Numbered from the stretch's first letter, positions 46,890-57,720 are shown. The stretch: DNA of 64,000 nucleotides from Atherinomorus stipes (GCA_023101725.1 JALJCO010001448.1:372001-436000), one strand, 5' to 3'. A program made the numbers and translations. Notes: a model not told the origin generated them from the sequence alone.

Positions 46890-47560
46890 AAAGCAAGTCA
46901 GTCTGTAGCAGCAGCAGCTGCACCGTAGTCACATGACTCTGAAAGGAATGCTGGGATATGACATTCTTCCACAATAGAAAGGGTCTAAAAGAAGAAAAAC
47001 TAATGACATGGCCTCCTTGTTCACCTGATCTGAACCCCATGGAGAACTCCCTCATCAAATGTGAGATTTACAAGGAGGGAAAACAGTAGGGCTGGGAAAA
47101 AAATCAATACACTGAAATATCGCGATATTTTCATATGCTGATATCATATCGATATGTAAAAATGTGGTATCGATCTATTTTACTAATGAAATCTCGCGAG
47201 ATTTTGTTGTTCAGTCAAGAAATCTCGCGGGTTTTTGGGAAATCTCGCGAGATTTTGCACAGATATCTATCTTACAAAATCTTGCGAGATTTCGTTGGTA
47301 AAATAGATCAATACTGCATTTTTTGAATCTCTATATGAAATCTTCATATTAAAAATATCGCGATATTTTAGTGTATCGATTTTTTTCCCCAGCCCTAGAA
47401 AACAGTTCACCTCTCTGAACAGTGTCTGGGAGGCTGTGGTTGCTGCTGCACGCAATGGTGACAGATGTTGATGGTGAACAGATCAAAACACTGACAGGAT
47501 CCATGGATGGCAGCTTTTGAGTGTCCTTGCAAAGAAAGGTGGCTATAATGGTCACTGATT
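46890..47560 (+). pseudogene. Tc1/mariner-type transposase 3' relic split by an hAT MITE
   Basis: Before the MITE the frame reads MTWPPCSPDLNPMENSLIK then CEIYKEGKQ. After it, FTSLNSVWEAVVAAARN continues in the same frame when one target duplication copy is removed. SPDLNPMEN carries the catalytic Glu of DDE transposases. Upstream catalytic Asp regions are not recognisable and the C-terminus is frameshifted. Confidence 0.85.
47087..47397. mobile_element. palindromic hAT MITE with perfect target duplication GAAAACAG
   Basis: TAGGGCTGGGAAAAAAATC at the left, TTTTTTTCCCCAGCCCTA at the right, bounded by GAAAACAG at 47079-47086 and 47398-47405. Interior AATCTCGCGAGATTT palindromes and ATATCGCGATATTTTCATAT arms are shared with the 7716, 59273 and 62245 copies. 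Confidence 0.93.
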
Positions 47561-48212
47561 TGTTTTTGTTTTGTTTTTGAATGTCAGAAATGTATATTTG
47601 TGAATAATTTAAATGAGTATATATTTGTTTATTGTTAAGTTGCCTAATAATTCTGCTTGTCTAATACACCTGATATAGGGTGTTGATGTCATTAGACCAC
47701 ACCCCTTCTAATTACAGAGATGCAAATCACCTGATATGCTTAATTGGTAGTAGGCTTTGGGCCTACTACAGCTTGGAGAAGACAACATGAATAAAGAGGA
47801 TGATGTGGTCAAAATACGTTGTCACATGCTGTTGCATGTGACATGCTGTTTTAAACAGATGTACCTATTTATGTAAGGGAGCAAAAATGTGCCTTTTAGT
47901 CATCAGTGTGCATTTCATTCCAGATATCTGGTGGTGTTTAGTTTCACAGTTCCAGTATTATTTATGTGTTAAACAGCAGATATTGAGCTATAGGACAGAT
48001 GGGGGTCAAAGCTAGCTTGATGTTTTCTCCTGTGTTTCTAAATTCTCCACTCTGAAATAACCAGAGAAGAAAATGACACTCTAGCGTCATTAAAATCGAG
48101 AAAATTTCTTTTAAATCTGAGTTTTTAAAGTAGTCAACAGAAAAAGTCCATAGTCTAGAATTTATTTATTGTTCACAGAACAAAGGGGATTTAGCTGGAA
48201 TGAGACTTAAAT
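47561..48212. other. mtmr14 intron, probable 3' remainder of the Tc1-type element
   Basis: The AT-rich sequence following the transposase relic may be its 3' non-coding part. The end cannot be placed. Confidence 0.35.
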
Positions 48213-48430
48213 GGTAAATGGACCGTACTTGTATAGCGCTTTTCTAGTTGTACTGACCACTCAAAGCGCTTTATACTACATGTCACATTGACCCAGTCAC
48301 ACACACAGTCATACACACATTCATATCCCAATAGGCACATCGGGAGGCAACGTGGGGTTCAGTGTCTTGCCGTAGGACACTTCGGCATGTAGTCTGGGAA
48401 GCCCGGGGTCGATTCTCAGACCCTCCTGAG
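48213..48430 (+). repeat. short interspersed repeat (GGACCGTACTTGTATAGCGC)
   Basis: A compact block with TATAGCGCTTTTCTAGTTGT, CACTCAAAGCGCTTTATACT and CGGGAGGCAACGTGGGGTTC, a combination I know as a very common short fish repeat. I see no tRNA promoter boxes, so SINE versus MITE is open. Confidence 0.6.
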
Positions 48431-48670
48431 CTCTTATTGGTTACTTTACCTTGTTCACACACATTTTACGTTGATGGTTTTGATATTTCAATATGACGTG
48501 AAATCCAATTATAAACAAATGTTCAATTAAATAAAAGAAATAAAATGAATAAACTCAGAATATCAAGAGGAGCCTTTTATTCAGAAAGCTCCCTTTGGCA
48601 AAGCAAATCCGTTCAACACAACAAAGCAGCCAGAGCATCATTCTGCTGCTATGGGGGGGGATACAGCGGG

Positions 48671-48702
48671 AAAAAAATATATATACACATATATATATAT
48701 GT
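48671..48702. repeat. (TA)n microsatellite
   Basis: TATATA with CACATATATA variants in an mtmr14 intron. Confidence 0.8.
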
Positions 48703-49610
48703 ATATGATTTTATGCTGGCATCAAAAGAGAAAAAAACATGACCTATAAGAAGTCTTTGTTGATTTTATTTATAGTGTTGGAAAATTAACAGAATAATTG
48801 AGATTATTGTAAAATCATGATTATTTCTTTGACAATAACTGTCCCAAGAAAACTTGAAATCATAACAACCCTATTTCACACATGCACACATTACGTACTG
48901 CATAAACATTTGTGGTTTGCACACAGAATTTAAGTTCAGTGATCTATGAACAGTTTCATGCTCATAAACTTTGGCATACTGCAGACATGCAAACGTGGTC
49001 ACGTGTGGCTGATGTGCACGGATCAGCTTACATGTGGAGTTTGACTCTCCACGTTCTACAATCAACGGCTGATGAATGATGAACTTTTTTGTCTCCACAG
49101 AAAATCGCTCTATAATTCTGAAATAACCAGAGAGGAAAATGGCACTCAAGTGTCATTAAAATCTTGATGACCCAGTTTTCCACCAGCACTTAAACACACC
49201 ACGTCTTTCTGTAAGTGTGCAAAGCTACTCACAAACTGTGTTCCTCATTTATAAACCAGAAGTGAGAGACAAGTTTCACTCCATATGGGAGTCTCATCAT
49301 TAGTTCAGTTAACTCCAGCTGAGAGCAAACTAAGTGTCACATGATGTCAGTGAATGCACCACTGCTGTGAAAGCGATGGGGACTCTGAAGTCTATCCATC
49401 CAACCACTGGCTTTGCTGTGACTGAGTGCATGAGCCGTTTCAGATCAGGAGCTCTGCACAGTTCACAGTTGACCTAATTGTGAGTAAACCAGAGTCTCCA
49501 GAGCCGAGCAGAGTCCCTGGCGATCATACAAAATTTACACCACCAGAGTAAAGTGTATATAAAAGTACGAGGTCGACCAGACTTGAACCGTGATGCATCG
49601 CCCCACCCAC
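48703..49610. other. mtmr14 intron, no feature recognised
   Basis: Repeat-poor intronic sequence. The fragment CTGAAATAACCAGAGA-GAAAATG occurs at both 48052 and 49119, hinting at an old duplication. Confidence 0.35.
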
Positions 49611-49787
49611 CTCCGGCTCGGTACAGCCAACGGGCTGCTGCCAGTCCGCGGTACTCCGTGCTCTGAGTGGTTGGAGGAGGAGGAGCTGGAAGACCTGGCC
49701 TCATTAAAGGGATGGGGCAGCTGCTCATCCAGGGGGTTCTGCTTACACCACACCACCATCTGAGGGGAGGAGGTGGCCACTTTTTTC
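49611..49787 (-). CDS. mtmr14: mtmr14 coding exon (poly-Ser tail, SSSSSSSNHSEH)
   Basis: The exon encodes a tail segment with the run EARSSSSSSSNHSEHG and then TGSSPLAVPSRR, closely matching the serine tract and GSSPLEVP motif of the mammalian protein. The acceptor is CTCTTCAG and the donor GGTGGGTG. Length is 177 bp: one completing base, 58 codons and two bases of a split Arg. The plus-strand open frames overlapping this exon are antisense shadows. Confidence 0.94.
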
Positions 49788-49817
49788 CTGAAGAGAGGGA
49801 AGAACATTTACAGCCAC

Positions 49818-49865
49818 GGATGGATGCATGGATGGATGCATGGATGGATGGATGGATGGATGGAA
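49818..49865. repeat. (GGAT)n microsatellite
   Basis: ATGGATGGATG repeats with TGCA variants immediately upstream of the poly-Ser exon acceptor. Confidence 0.9.
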
Positions 49866-50024
49866 AAATATCTGATGGGATGTAGTAGTAATTGTCGTTA
49901 TAGAAGTAGTAATAGTAAATACTTATTAGCTCTCCACAGGAAAACAATTTCAAATTGTTTGAACTTACATACTTATTACTTGAACTACTCTAGAAACAGG
50001 ACAACTTCAGACCCAGGAATGCTC

Positions 50025-50130
50025 TACGACCGAGACTACTCTAAAACCTGGACTACTCTAGGACCGGGACTACTCTAGGACCGGGACTACTCTAGGACCG
50101 GGACTACTCTAGGACCGGGACTACTCTGGA
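50025..50130. repeat. 17-bp minisatellite (GACTACTCTAGGACCGG)
   Basis: About six copies of GACTACTCTAGGACCGG, the first and last degenerate. Its right edge is the source of the inverted insertion at 50431-50518. Confidence 0.9.
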
Positions 50131-50307
50131 ATCGAGCTGTAGACGTTGTCTTAATGGTAAAAGCTGTTATTCAGAACTTGTTTTAAATAGTTTTGCTCAG
50201 CTGAGTGCAGCAGATGGTTCCATATTCCACACGAATTAGAGGTTAACATGACCAACAAGTCCTGCTTGGAAAAATTTTAAATAGAGGAAATAAAATAACA
50301 ATTTAGT

Positions 50308-50735
50308 ATTTCGATATTGGCTTCTTTTTTTTTTTTTTACCTATATCCGATATTTTCCAACTCTTAATTTCTGATATCAGCCGATACCGATATATGCAGA
50401 CAACTGTGAGGTTGAATCTCTCATATTTGGAAAAACTATTTAAAACAAGTTCTGAATAACAGCTTTTACCATTAAAGCGTCTACAGCTCGATTCCAGAGT
50501 CGTCCCGGTCCTAGAGTATCTCATATTTGGAGAGATACAACTACTATATATTCTGCTCTGAGGGCAAAGATCCCAAAATATCCTTAACTCAGCCAGAGGA
50601 GTTCATGTTGGACATCTGGCTGCCAGATATCACATACTAACAGGTATTAGCCAACATGTAGCTAATTGGTAACTTAACCAAGAACTTAAAACCAGATATA
50701 TTATCAGCACCTTCAAAGCAAGTCATCATTCTTGT
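50308..50735. repeat. hAT-related repeat (TCGATATTGGCTTC), copy 2, interrupted
   Basis: It aligns with 46577-46875 except for the 88-bp inverted insertion at 50431-50518. Confidence 0.6.
50431..50518. repeat. inverted copy of 50105-50194 flanked by a 12-bp direct repeat
   Basis: The reverse complement of this segment matches 50105-50194 almost base for base (shared CTGGAATCGAGCTGTAGACG and GCTGTTATTCAGAACTTG). TCTCATATTTGG precedes it (50419-50430) and follows it (50519-50530), while the related repeat at 46577 has that site only once. Confidence 0.85.
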
Positions 50736-51145
50736 GTTTTATTCTCATAACATTCCACCAAGTAATGAAAAAAGATTTTCAAATGAAACATTTAATTTCT
50801 CAAGATCTAAGATGTGATGTTTCAGTATTGTTTTCAGCAGTGTTCATTGGTGCATGTATAAATTTCATAAGTACATGGATGATGAGAAACTAAATGAGCT
50901 CTTTCTCGATAACGTCTACAGGTCAGATATCAACTTCTGAGACGTTTTACATTTAGAGATTGTGTGTTTGTTTGTGATTCCACCAAATAAAGCAGATTTA
51001 TTTTCCTCTGTTTGAATGAATTAGCCGAGCATAGACACAAACTGAGGATAAGGAGCTACAGCGAAGCCTGTCTGAACAAGAACAGGCAGAGCAGTCTGGG
51101 GTCTGTGTGTGTGTCTTTGTGGGTGGGTGTGCATGTGAGGCTGAC

Positions 51146-51278
51146 CAGCTGGAGGCCTGGGGTTGGCTGGAGAACAGGTCCACAGAGTCCGTGATGGGGC
51201 AGGAGGTTCCTGCCACCTCTTCTGTGATGAGGGAAAACTCGCTGCTCAGACTGGTCATGCTGCCTCGATCCCTGGGCT
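51146..51278 (-). CDS. mtmr14: mtmr14 coding exon (RDRGSMTSLSSEFSL, Ser-rich tail)
   Basis: The exon encodes KPRDRGSMTSLSSEFSLITE and continues to SSQPQASSW. It corresponds to the start of the Ser-rich, probably disordered C-terminal tail of MTMR14, with the conserved DRGS-TSL motif. The acceptor is CTCTCAG and the donor GTCAGC. Length is 133 bp. The closing TG forms Trp with the first G of the next exon, matching a Trp at this place in the human protein as I recall it. An inverted insertion lies in the downstream intron. Confidence 0.92.
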
Positions 51279-51718
51279 CTGAGAGAAAACACACTTACAT
51301 TTAGGCTTTTTAAACACATTGGTCCAAAAGTTAACCTGAACTGGGAATATTTGTCCCTCTGTTCAACATAAAGCAGCAGGTGGACACGTGAGCAAGCTGC
51401 TGCTGCGAAACTGTCCTACTTCAGTGAAGTGAGCTTTGTTCGGGGCTAGAAGCCTGCAGACGTCTCTGTCATGATGCAACCTGTTTTGGATTTTTAAACC
51501 TTGCCATTTTCTGAAGAGATGAAAGTCTTGCGTTATCATTATGTCTGTTCCCACACTGTGGTGCTTGCAGCGCCAAACCTCATCTTATTCCTCATTGCAT
51601 CAGACCAGGGGCGAGACAACAACACACTGCTGCTAACACAGCTGATGAGAGGAGTCAATAAAGGAGCGTTCCCTGTGCAGGGCTGGGGTCTTTTAATAAC
51701 AGCTTTATTGGGTCATAT

Positions 51719-52872
51719 GCAACCCCAGTTCCGAAAGAGTTGGGATGATCATTACACTGTAAATTAAAACAGAATGTGATGATTTCCAAATCTCATCAAC
51801 TCATTAAAATAGAACAAAAACAACTAATCTGATGCTGACATTGAGACATTTCACCATTTTATGGAAAATATGAGCTCATTTAGAGTCTGATGGCAGCAAC
51901 ATGTCTGTAAAAAGTTAGAGCAGAGGCAACAAAAGGCTGGAAATGTAGCATAATAACTAGTCAGCAGCTCAGGAACATGACTGAGTATAAAAGGAAAATT
52001 TCAGAGACGCAGAAACTCTCAGATGGAAAGATGGACAGAGGTTCACCAGTCTGAGACAAACTGGCTCTAAAAATGTGGAACAATTTAAGAAAAATGTTCC
52101 TTAATTTTACATTGAGAGAACTTTGAAGATCCCACCATCTACAGCATAAGATCAAAAGAATTGGAAAATCAGAAGGAATCTCTGTGTGCATGGGACAAGG
52201 CTGGATGCTGGTGATAAAAGCAACATGATTTGCATTAAAAGCACGGAGACTTCCAGAAATCTGTCTGTGAACACAGTTCACCCTGAAATCCAGAAACGCT
52301 GCCACCCGCCTTCTCCGGACAAAAGCTCATTTAAAATGCTCTGAGGCAAAGCGGAAAACTGTTCTTAGGTCCAGGGATCGACCAATACAGATTTTTTTTT
52401 AGGGCCAATACTGATATTTTCTCATCAGCATCAGCTGGTGGCCGATAAAACCTGTCGATACATTGGGCCAATACAGCGTTTGGTAAGTGAAAAGTAAAAA
52501 GAGAAAAAGTAAGAAAAAGATACGAAAAGAATACGAACATGTTGCATGAAGCCCAATGTCTCACTCAGGGATGACCTTGCAGGTTTAGCAAGGTCTGGAC
52601 CACATACTGGATCCATCACAGCAGCATGATGGAAACAGGAGAAAAGCCCAGCTGCTGAACTGGCCAGAAGACGACCAGAAGAAGACATCACAATGCAGGA
52701 CTGAGCAGCTAGAATCTGCATCAGACCAGAACGGGGCAACATCCCTCTCCTAAAAGTCCAGCAACTGCTCTCCTCACTTCCCACACGTTTATAGACAGTC
52801 GTTATAAAAAGAGGGGATGATACACAACGGTAAACATCACCCTGGAACTACTTTTTAGGAACTGAGGTTGTA
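51719..52872 (+). pseudogene. degraded Tc1-like transposon (GCAACCCCAGTTCCGAAAG)
   Basis: The left end GCAACCCCAGTTCCGAAAGA and right end GGAACTGAGGTTGTAG are inverted. In between, GATGGACAGAGGTTCACCAG, GTCTGTGAACACAGTTCA and AAAGCTCATTTAAAATGCTC follow, in order, the coding sequence of a common fish Tc1-type transposase, but frames are badly broken. A gap in that order is occupied by hAT-like sequence at 52372-52540. Confidence 0.75.
52372..52540. repeat. hAT-like fragment inside the Tc1 relic
   Basis: GGATCGACCAATACAGATTT, then AGGGCCAATACTGATATTTT and CTCATCAGCATCAGC, recurs at 58268-58380. It is a partial copy; ends not defined. Confidence 0.6.
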
Positions 52873-53034
52873 GTCCGTTTGATGATTTCTTTTACTTCTT
52901 TGTGTTGTTTCAGAGCTGCGATCTTCCCGTGACGTGGCCGTATGACTCAGTCTGTACTGATCTCATTCACGCTGCAACACTGAAGCAATAAAGTCATTCA
53001 CACATTTTTGAAACGTATAAAAACACAGGCGTAC

Positions 53035-53093
53035 TCAGCTGGCAGAGGTCGTCCACAGTGAAATCACCGTCTTTGAAGTGGGAGTTTTTCCTC
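53035..53093 (-). CDS. mtmr14: mtmr14 coding exon (RRKNSHFKDGDFTVDDLCQL)
   Basis: The exon encodes RKNSHFKDGDFTVDDLCQL, the counterpart of the basic-then-acidic linker after the phosphatase domain. The acceptor is TTTTTCAG and the donor AGTACGC. Length is 59 bp, and the final A is the first base of a Lys codon completed in the exon at 51278. The short intron above (53094-53203) shows no other feature. Confidence 0.92.
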
Positions 53094-53203
53094 CTGAAAA
53101 AGAAAAGATGGTAAGACAATGTCGGACATCAAAAGATCCGCTTGTAACTGTGAGAATGAGTGAGGAGTTAAACCTGACGTGACAGCGGGAATGACCAGCG
53201 TAC

Positions 53204-53274
53204 CTCTGTTTCTTAACAGCAGAGAACTTCTCTGAGACGATGTGCTTCAAAAAATTGAAGCAAAAAAAGAAAAT
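53204..53274 (-). CDS. mtmr14: mtmr14 coding exon (IFFFCFNFLKHIVSEKFS)
   Basis: The exon encodes IFFFCFNFLKHIVSEKFSAV followed by KKQ and a split Arg codon. This is the hydrophobic FFFCFNFLKHI segment typical of MTMR14. The acceptor is CCCTCAG and the donor GGTACGC. Length is 71 bp (23 codons plus AG). The Arg codon is completed by the first G of the exon at 53093. Confidence 0.94.
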
Positions 53275-53522
53275 CTGAGGGAGAGAAAAGAAATCCGGAT
53301 TAAAGACAGAAACACTGCAGTCATGACAGCATTAGACCAAAGTCCACCTTCAACGATACTGCTGCTTATACACATACAGACACTGCAGACAGTCCAGAGG
53401 CTTTAACTGGACTAGAATTTATTCCAGCTTAGACAAAGTCAGGCGGGTATTTCTGAAGCTTCATGGCTTCATTTTAATGTTGAAGTCATTCATATCATAA
53501 CATAAGTGTAAAATAGAAGTAC

Positions 53523-53559
53523 CTCTTCCCCTTTGGAGAGTCGATCTGGCAGCATGTGA
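53523..53559 (-). CDS. mtmr14: mtmr14 coding micro-exon (GHMLPDRLSKGEE)
   Basis: This 37-bp exon completes the split Gly codon and encodes HMLPDRLSKGEE, close to the human HMLVDRLSKGEE segment. The acceptor is TTCCAG and the donor GTACTT. It ends in phase 0. It is too short to recognise by ORF length; the call rests on splice signals, perfect frame joining on both sides and family similarity. The intron to the next exon is short (53275-53522). Confidence 0.93.
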
Positions 53560-53774
53560 CTGGAAAGAAAACGGAAAATATTACTTTATTTCATCTCTGT
53601 AAACTCTTTGTCACTACAAGAAAAAAAGGGTAAAAAAAACCCTCATCCTCAATATTTAGTTAAAATGGAAATATAAATATGATCAGGTTTTCTGGGAGAA
53701 ACTGAAACTTGAACCGTCGTGTTCTCTAAAAAAAAACTGGAGAAGGTTTGGACCACAAATCTCTGAATCTGGTT

Positions 53775-54028
53775 TTAACGCATCTGGAGCTGGGTTAATG
53801 AATCCAGGCTCAGTACATCAAGTTTTACAGCACAGCTTCTGGTCCTCCAGAAGTCTGGGAGCTTGAAGGGTCTCTGCAGCATCTCAGCTGTTCCTGGGAC
53901 CTGTCGGAGCTCCTGTCCCAGTATGGAGGCCACAGCTCCCAGTGATGTGAAAATATCTTCTCTCCCCACATCTTTCCATCTTCCTCGTTAATTTCACAGT
54001 GTTGTTCCAGCTTCTCATCGTTCAGAAC
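53775..54028 (-). pseudogene. C-terminal end of a restriction-endonuclease-type LINE
   Basis: The minus strand, with frameshifts, reads DEKLEQH, EDGKMWGEKI, SLGAVASI, ELRQVPGTAEMLQ and FKLPDFW. These correspond, in order, to the tail after the endonuclease domain of fish R2/R4/Dong-group LINEs. It is separated from its upstream part by the hAT element 54029-55628. Confidence 0.78.
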
Positions 54029-55628
54029 TAGGGCTGGGTATCTATTCAATCCGATCCAATCTCGATCTGGTTTGCTGGTATTAAAACATTTGTTTAAGCC
54101 GTTACCCAAATTACATGGCTGTAGTTATGTAACACTGATGTATTAGTATTATATGGACACTCAACAACGAATGAATGAAGTAATTAAGGGCGGCTGTAAG
54201 GACCAAATCCTCTCCCTTAAAGACCCACAACGTAACTTTTAGACCTTAAAAATAAGCGTTAGGGATGCACAATAAAATCGGCCCCCTATCGGTATCAGCC
54301 TACATTGGCCTTAAAACTAAGGACAGGACATCGGCCACCCCATCGATAATTAATCGATGAAGATGGTGTTTTTAATAAAAAAAAAAAATACTTAAAAATT
54401 TAAAAATTTAAAAATAAAGTAAAAAAGACAAATATATAATTTTTTTAAAAATAAATACATGTAAACGCAGTATCGATTCTATATTTAATAATGAAATCTT
54501 GTGATATTTTATCTTTCTGTTACAAAATCTCACGAGAATTCATGAAAGTTTCGCAATATTTTCATATGCTGATATCATATTGACATTTAAAAACGCAGTA
54601 TCAATTTATTTAACTAATGAAATCACGCAATATTATATCTTTTTGTTACAAAATCTAGCGAGAATTCATGGAAATTTTGCAATATTTTCATATGCTGATA
54701 TCATGTTGACATTTAGAAACGCAGTATCTGGTTGCTTTAAAGCAACCAGATCACCATTCTGCTTGCTGCGATGCTGGACAGGACAAGTAAATAAGAAATA
54801 TATATAGACTTCTTTTTTAAATAAATAAAAACGCAGTATCGATCTATTTTACTTACAAAATCTTGCAAGATTTTGTAACAGAACGATTAAATATCGCAAG
54901 ATTTTGTGAGTATAAATAGATCGATACAGCATTTTTAAATATTGATTTGATATTGGCATATGAAAGTATCGCAATATTCCAGTGTATCGATAACACCCCA
55001 TTTTTCAAAGTGTTTTTTTCAGCTTTAATATTGGTACTAATATCAGTTATCGGGCACTTGAATTTTAAAATATTGGCATATCAGATATTTGCCAAAATTC
55101 CAATATCATGCGTCCCTTATATGTGTTTCTGGTTTTGATGGCACACCAACATTCATTATGCACATTTTCGAGCTGTCATGCGCATCATGTCAGATTCAGC
55201 AAAGAAATGCAGGGAAACATTACCGGAGGAAGAGAGGAAAAGAAAGAGGAAGGGACAGAACAAGAGTCAAGATAAGACTGTCTTTCACTGGCTGGAGTGA
55301 ATCACAGTGCAGGTAGGATGAAGATGGATGCTAGTTCAGCTGTCAGTAAGAAAACTGCTACAAATTCCATTGTTGACACAACTGCTTTAACAAACATGCC
55401 CGTACAGATCTAAGGTAGAACATAGAGGACACCAGAGATATGTACAGCCGGACCCTAACATGGTGCATTATCAAAAATATGACATTAAAAATTTCACCCA
55501 ATTAAAATTAAATGGTCATTTAAAAATAAAGAAAAGAAAAGACAATCTGTGGAAATATAAATCGATCTTTATAAATTAATATAAGAATTGATTCAGACTT
55601 GGAAAATAATCTTTTTAGCACAGCCCTA
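54029..55628. mobile_element. hAT-like element inserted in the LINE, with near-perfect target duplication
   Basis: TAGGGCTGGGTATC at the left and ATTATCTTTTTAGCACAGCCCTA-type sequence at the right. TTCAGAAC precedes and TTCAGAAA follows (seven of eight bases). The LINE peptide resumes across it. A second hAT-like element (54260-55118) is nested inside. Confidence 0.82.
54260..55118. mobile_element. nested hAT-like MITE (TAGGGATGCACAATA) with 127-bp tandem duplication
   Basis: TAGGGATGCACAATA at the left is mirrored by CAATATCATGCGTCCC at the right; the same family is at 62138. Inside, a unit of about 127 bp (CAGTATCGATTCTATA... at 54468, CAGTATCAATTTATTTA at 54596) repeats in tandem, then sequence turns inverted. 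No target duplication found. Confidence 0.75.
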
Positions 55629-56208
55629 TTCAGAAACCTCTACATCCATCACTACTGCTCTCTGTGGTTTTTCGACCAGCACAATGTCCAGTTTATGAGT
55701 CTGGATCTGGAAGCTCCACAGGATCTTAGCTCTGTGATTCTTCAGCATCCATGTTGATTTCAGGACTTCCACACCTGAACTCACTTCATATGTTCCTCTT
55801 TACCATTCCATCCATCTGGTTAGGGTGTTACATGTCTGTTTTATTTATTACATGTGGTCCCTGGGTAATACTAACCCCGTCAGAATAGGGCTTTAGTGTC
55901 CAGTCTCAAGGTGCTGAACTGTGGGCTAAAGCCCCCATGAGGAGCAGCCTGGTCTTTATGTGGTCTTGGACAGTTTATTATAGCAGCTAGTATCTGATGA
56001 CTGGCAGGTCATACATGTTGATGGTTGGGACTTTGTTTTTCCCGTGACGCTAACTCTCCAGGATGAGGTAGCTCCAAGGTATTGGTAACTGAACATCTGC
56101 AACAGTGTCTTCTGGTAGCTGAACCCTTCAGCTGTGATCATCTTGCCTCTCTCTGATACCATTCACTTATTACACTCTGTAAGGTGGATCAGTGAGTTGG
56201 TGTCTTAC
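55629..56208 (-). pseudogene. LINE piece with endonuclease motif and C-terminal RT-linker
   Basis: The minus strand reads MVSERGKMITAEGFSYQK and SYQYLGATSS (region after reverse transcriptase), later EVLKSTWMLKNHRAKILW and SFQIQTHKLDIVLVEKPQ followed by RAVVMDV. The last block is the PD-X12-D restriction-like endonuclease motif with P changed to L but both Asp kept. Stops and frameshifts are present. Target-primed LINEs of this group lack the APE-type endonuclease. Confidence 0.82.
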
Positions 56209-57673
56209 TAGGGCTGTAACGATACACCAACTCACGATTCGATTCGTATCACGATTTTTGACCCACGATTCGATACACATAACGATTTAAACATTTTTTT
56301 TTTCTAATTTAAAAAAATGTGTTTCTTTTTTACTTTAATTTTTTTTTATTTTAAGCATTTTATTTAAATGGCATTTATAACATTTAACTTAATGTAACAA
56401 ATGGACGGAACTGAAGATAATAATCAAAATAATTGAATTACTAACCAAAGATAAAACATTTCTCTTTTCTCTAATAAAATAATGCTTTTGAAAAATAAAA
56501 ATAATTGAACTGTGCTGTTAATCAAAAATGAAGTTAAATAACAAATAAATCCTTGACAGCTTTCTACATCAAACCTGTTGATTTAAAACTAGAGTTCTTC
56601 AGGAACAGCATCATGTCCACGTCAGGTGAGAGGCTGCTCTGCTCCCTGCAGAGGAGAATCTAAATGGGAAGATGTCGGGAGATGGTGGCGTTATGATGGT
56701 CAAGCATGAGCTGATGTTAACCCGAACATAATCATGACTTAGCAGCGCGTCTCAGAGAGGAGGAAAGCATCCAGACCTCCTTCCCTTTGATTTAACTTTG
56801 AACAGCTGATTTTCAGCATGTTGGAGTTTCCAGTGATGCAACTGAAAATAAGTTGTTCGAGCCAACATGATCCGCAGGGATCCGCCGTTATTGATCTTAT
56901 TTGTTAAGGCTGGATCGAAGATTAGTTAATTGAGCCATTAATTTTTTTTTTTTTTTATTGGTTTATTTCTTCACACATGCGCGGTATCCTGTTGGTACTC
57001 TTGGCGGCTTTCACGGGAAGTCCCTCACGTACCGACACCGGTCCTCCTCTTCGCGCTCGGAGGACGGAACGACCTGCGCTGAGGGACCGGCCGGGACTCG
57101 GGCACTCCAAGCTGGGGCTGGTCAGGACAGGATCACCGCTGATTTACCATCACAAGTCAGAGCAAATAAAAACGCCTAAACCAGCAGCGGAGCAGCGGTG
57201 GCTTCCCCCCCATCCCACGACGCGTCCACCACCGGCTGTCTATGCGCTCGGTCCAGCTTGACATCCTACGTGCGTCTGGCCTGCCGAACACGAGCAGGGT
57301 TCGCTCCTCCTGTCCTTTCACTGGTCTCAGTGTCTGCAGACCTGCCATCGCTCCTCATCACACACTCCCGAGCTGGATGCGCGCGAGTGGCTCATCCCAG
57401 GTACCGATAGAAAACTGACAAGTTACAGGAAACAAACGTGACACTTTACCTGGTGCCTTTAAGACAGACGTGTTGTCTGGTTAGCAACTGAATGCTACAA
57501 TAGTCTGTAGCCCGATGGGAAAAAGTCAAATAGTTTTCTGTGATCTGAGGAGTTTTAGAGCGTCTGAACTGGGCGTGGAGGGTGTCACGATCCTGCCTTC
57601 TCCCACTGCGAGACAGGATCGCGGCTCTGAGTGTCGCGATTTCGATTTCGATACGGGTATCGTTACAGCCCTA
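56209..57673. mobile_element. hAT-like element with perfect target duplication TGTCTTAC
   Basis: TAGGGCTGTAACGATACA at the left and GTATCGTTACAGCCCTA at the right, bounded by TGTCTTAC at 56201-56208 and 57674-57681. The length is 1465 bp. The interior is AT-rich until 56960, then markedly GC-rich with many CpG (56975-57420). No transposase domain is seen; the GC-rich frames are treated as non-coding. It is inserted in the LINE relic. Confidence 0.93.
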
Positions 57674-57681
57674 TGTCTTAC

Positions 57682-57720
57682 TGATCCACCTGATCAAATA
57701 AGTGCAGCAAAGATGCTACA
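57682..57720 (-). pseudogene. LINE remnant upstream of the hAT insertion
   Basis: The few codons before the insertion (minus strand) join the NSLIHLTE reading across the target duplication at 56180-56208, extending the LINE. It is lost within about 40 bp. Confidence 0.45.

Noticed and set aside
49667..50078. Plus-strand frames over the poly-Ser exon and GGAT repeat
   Set aside because: They are antisense to an mtmr14 exon or encode microsatellite and minisatellite sequence.
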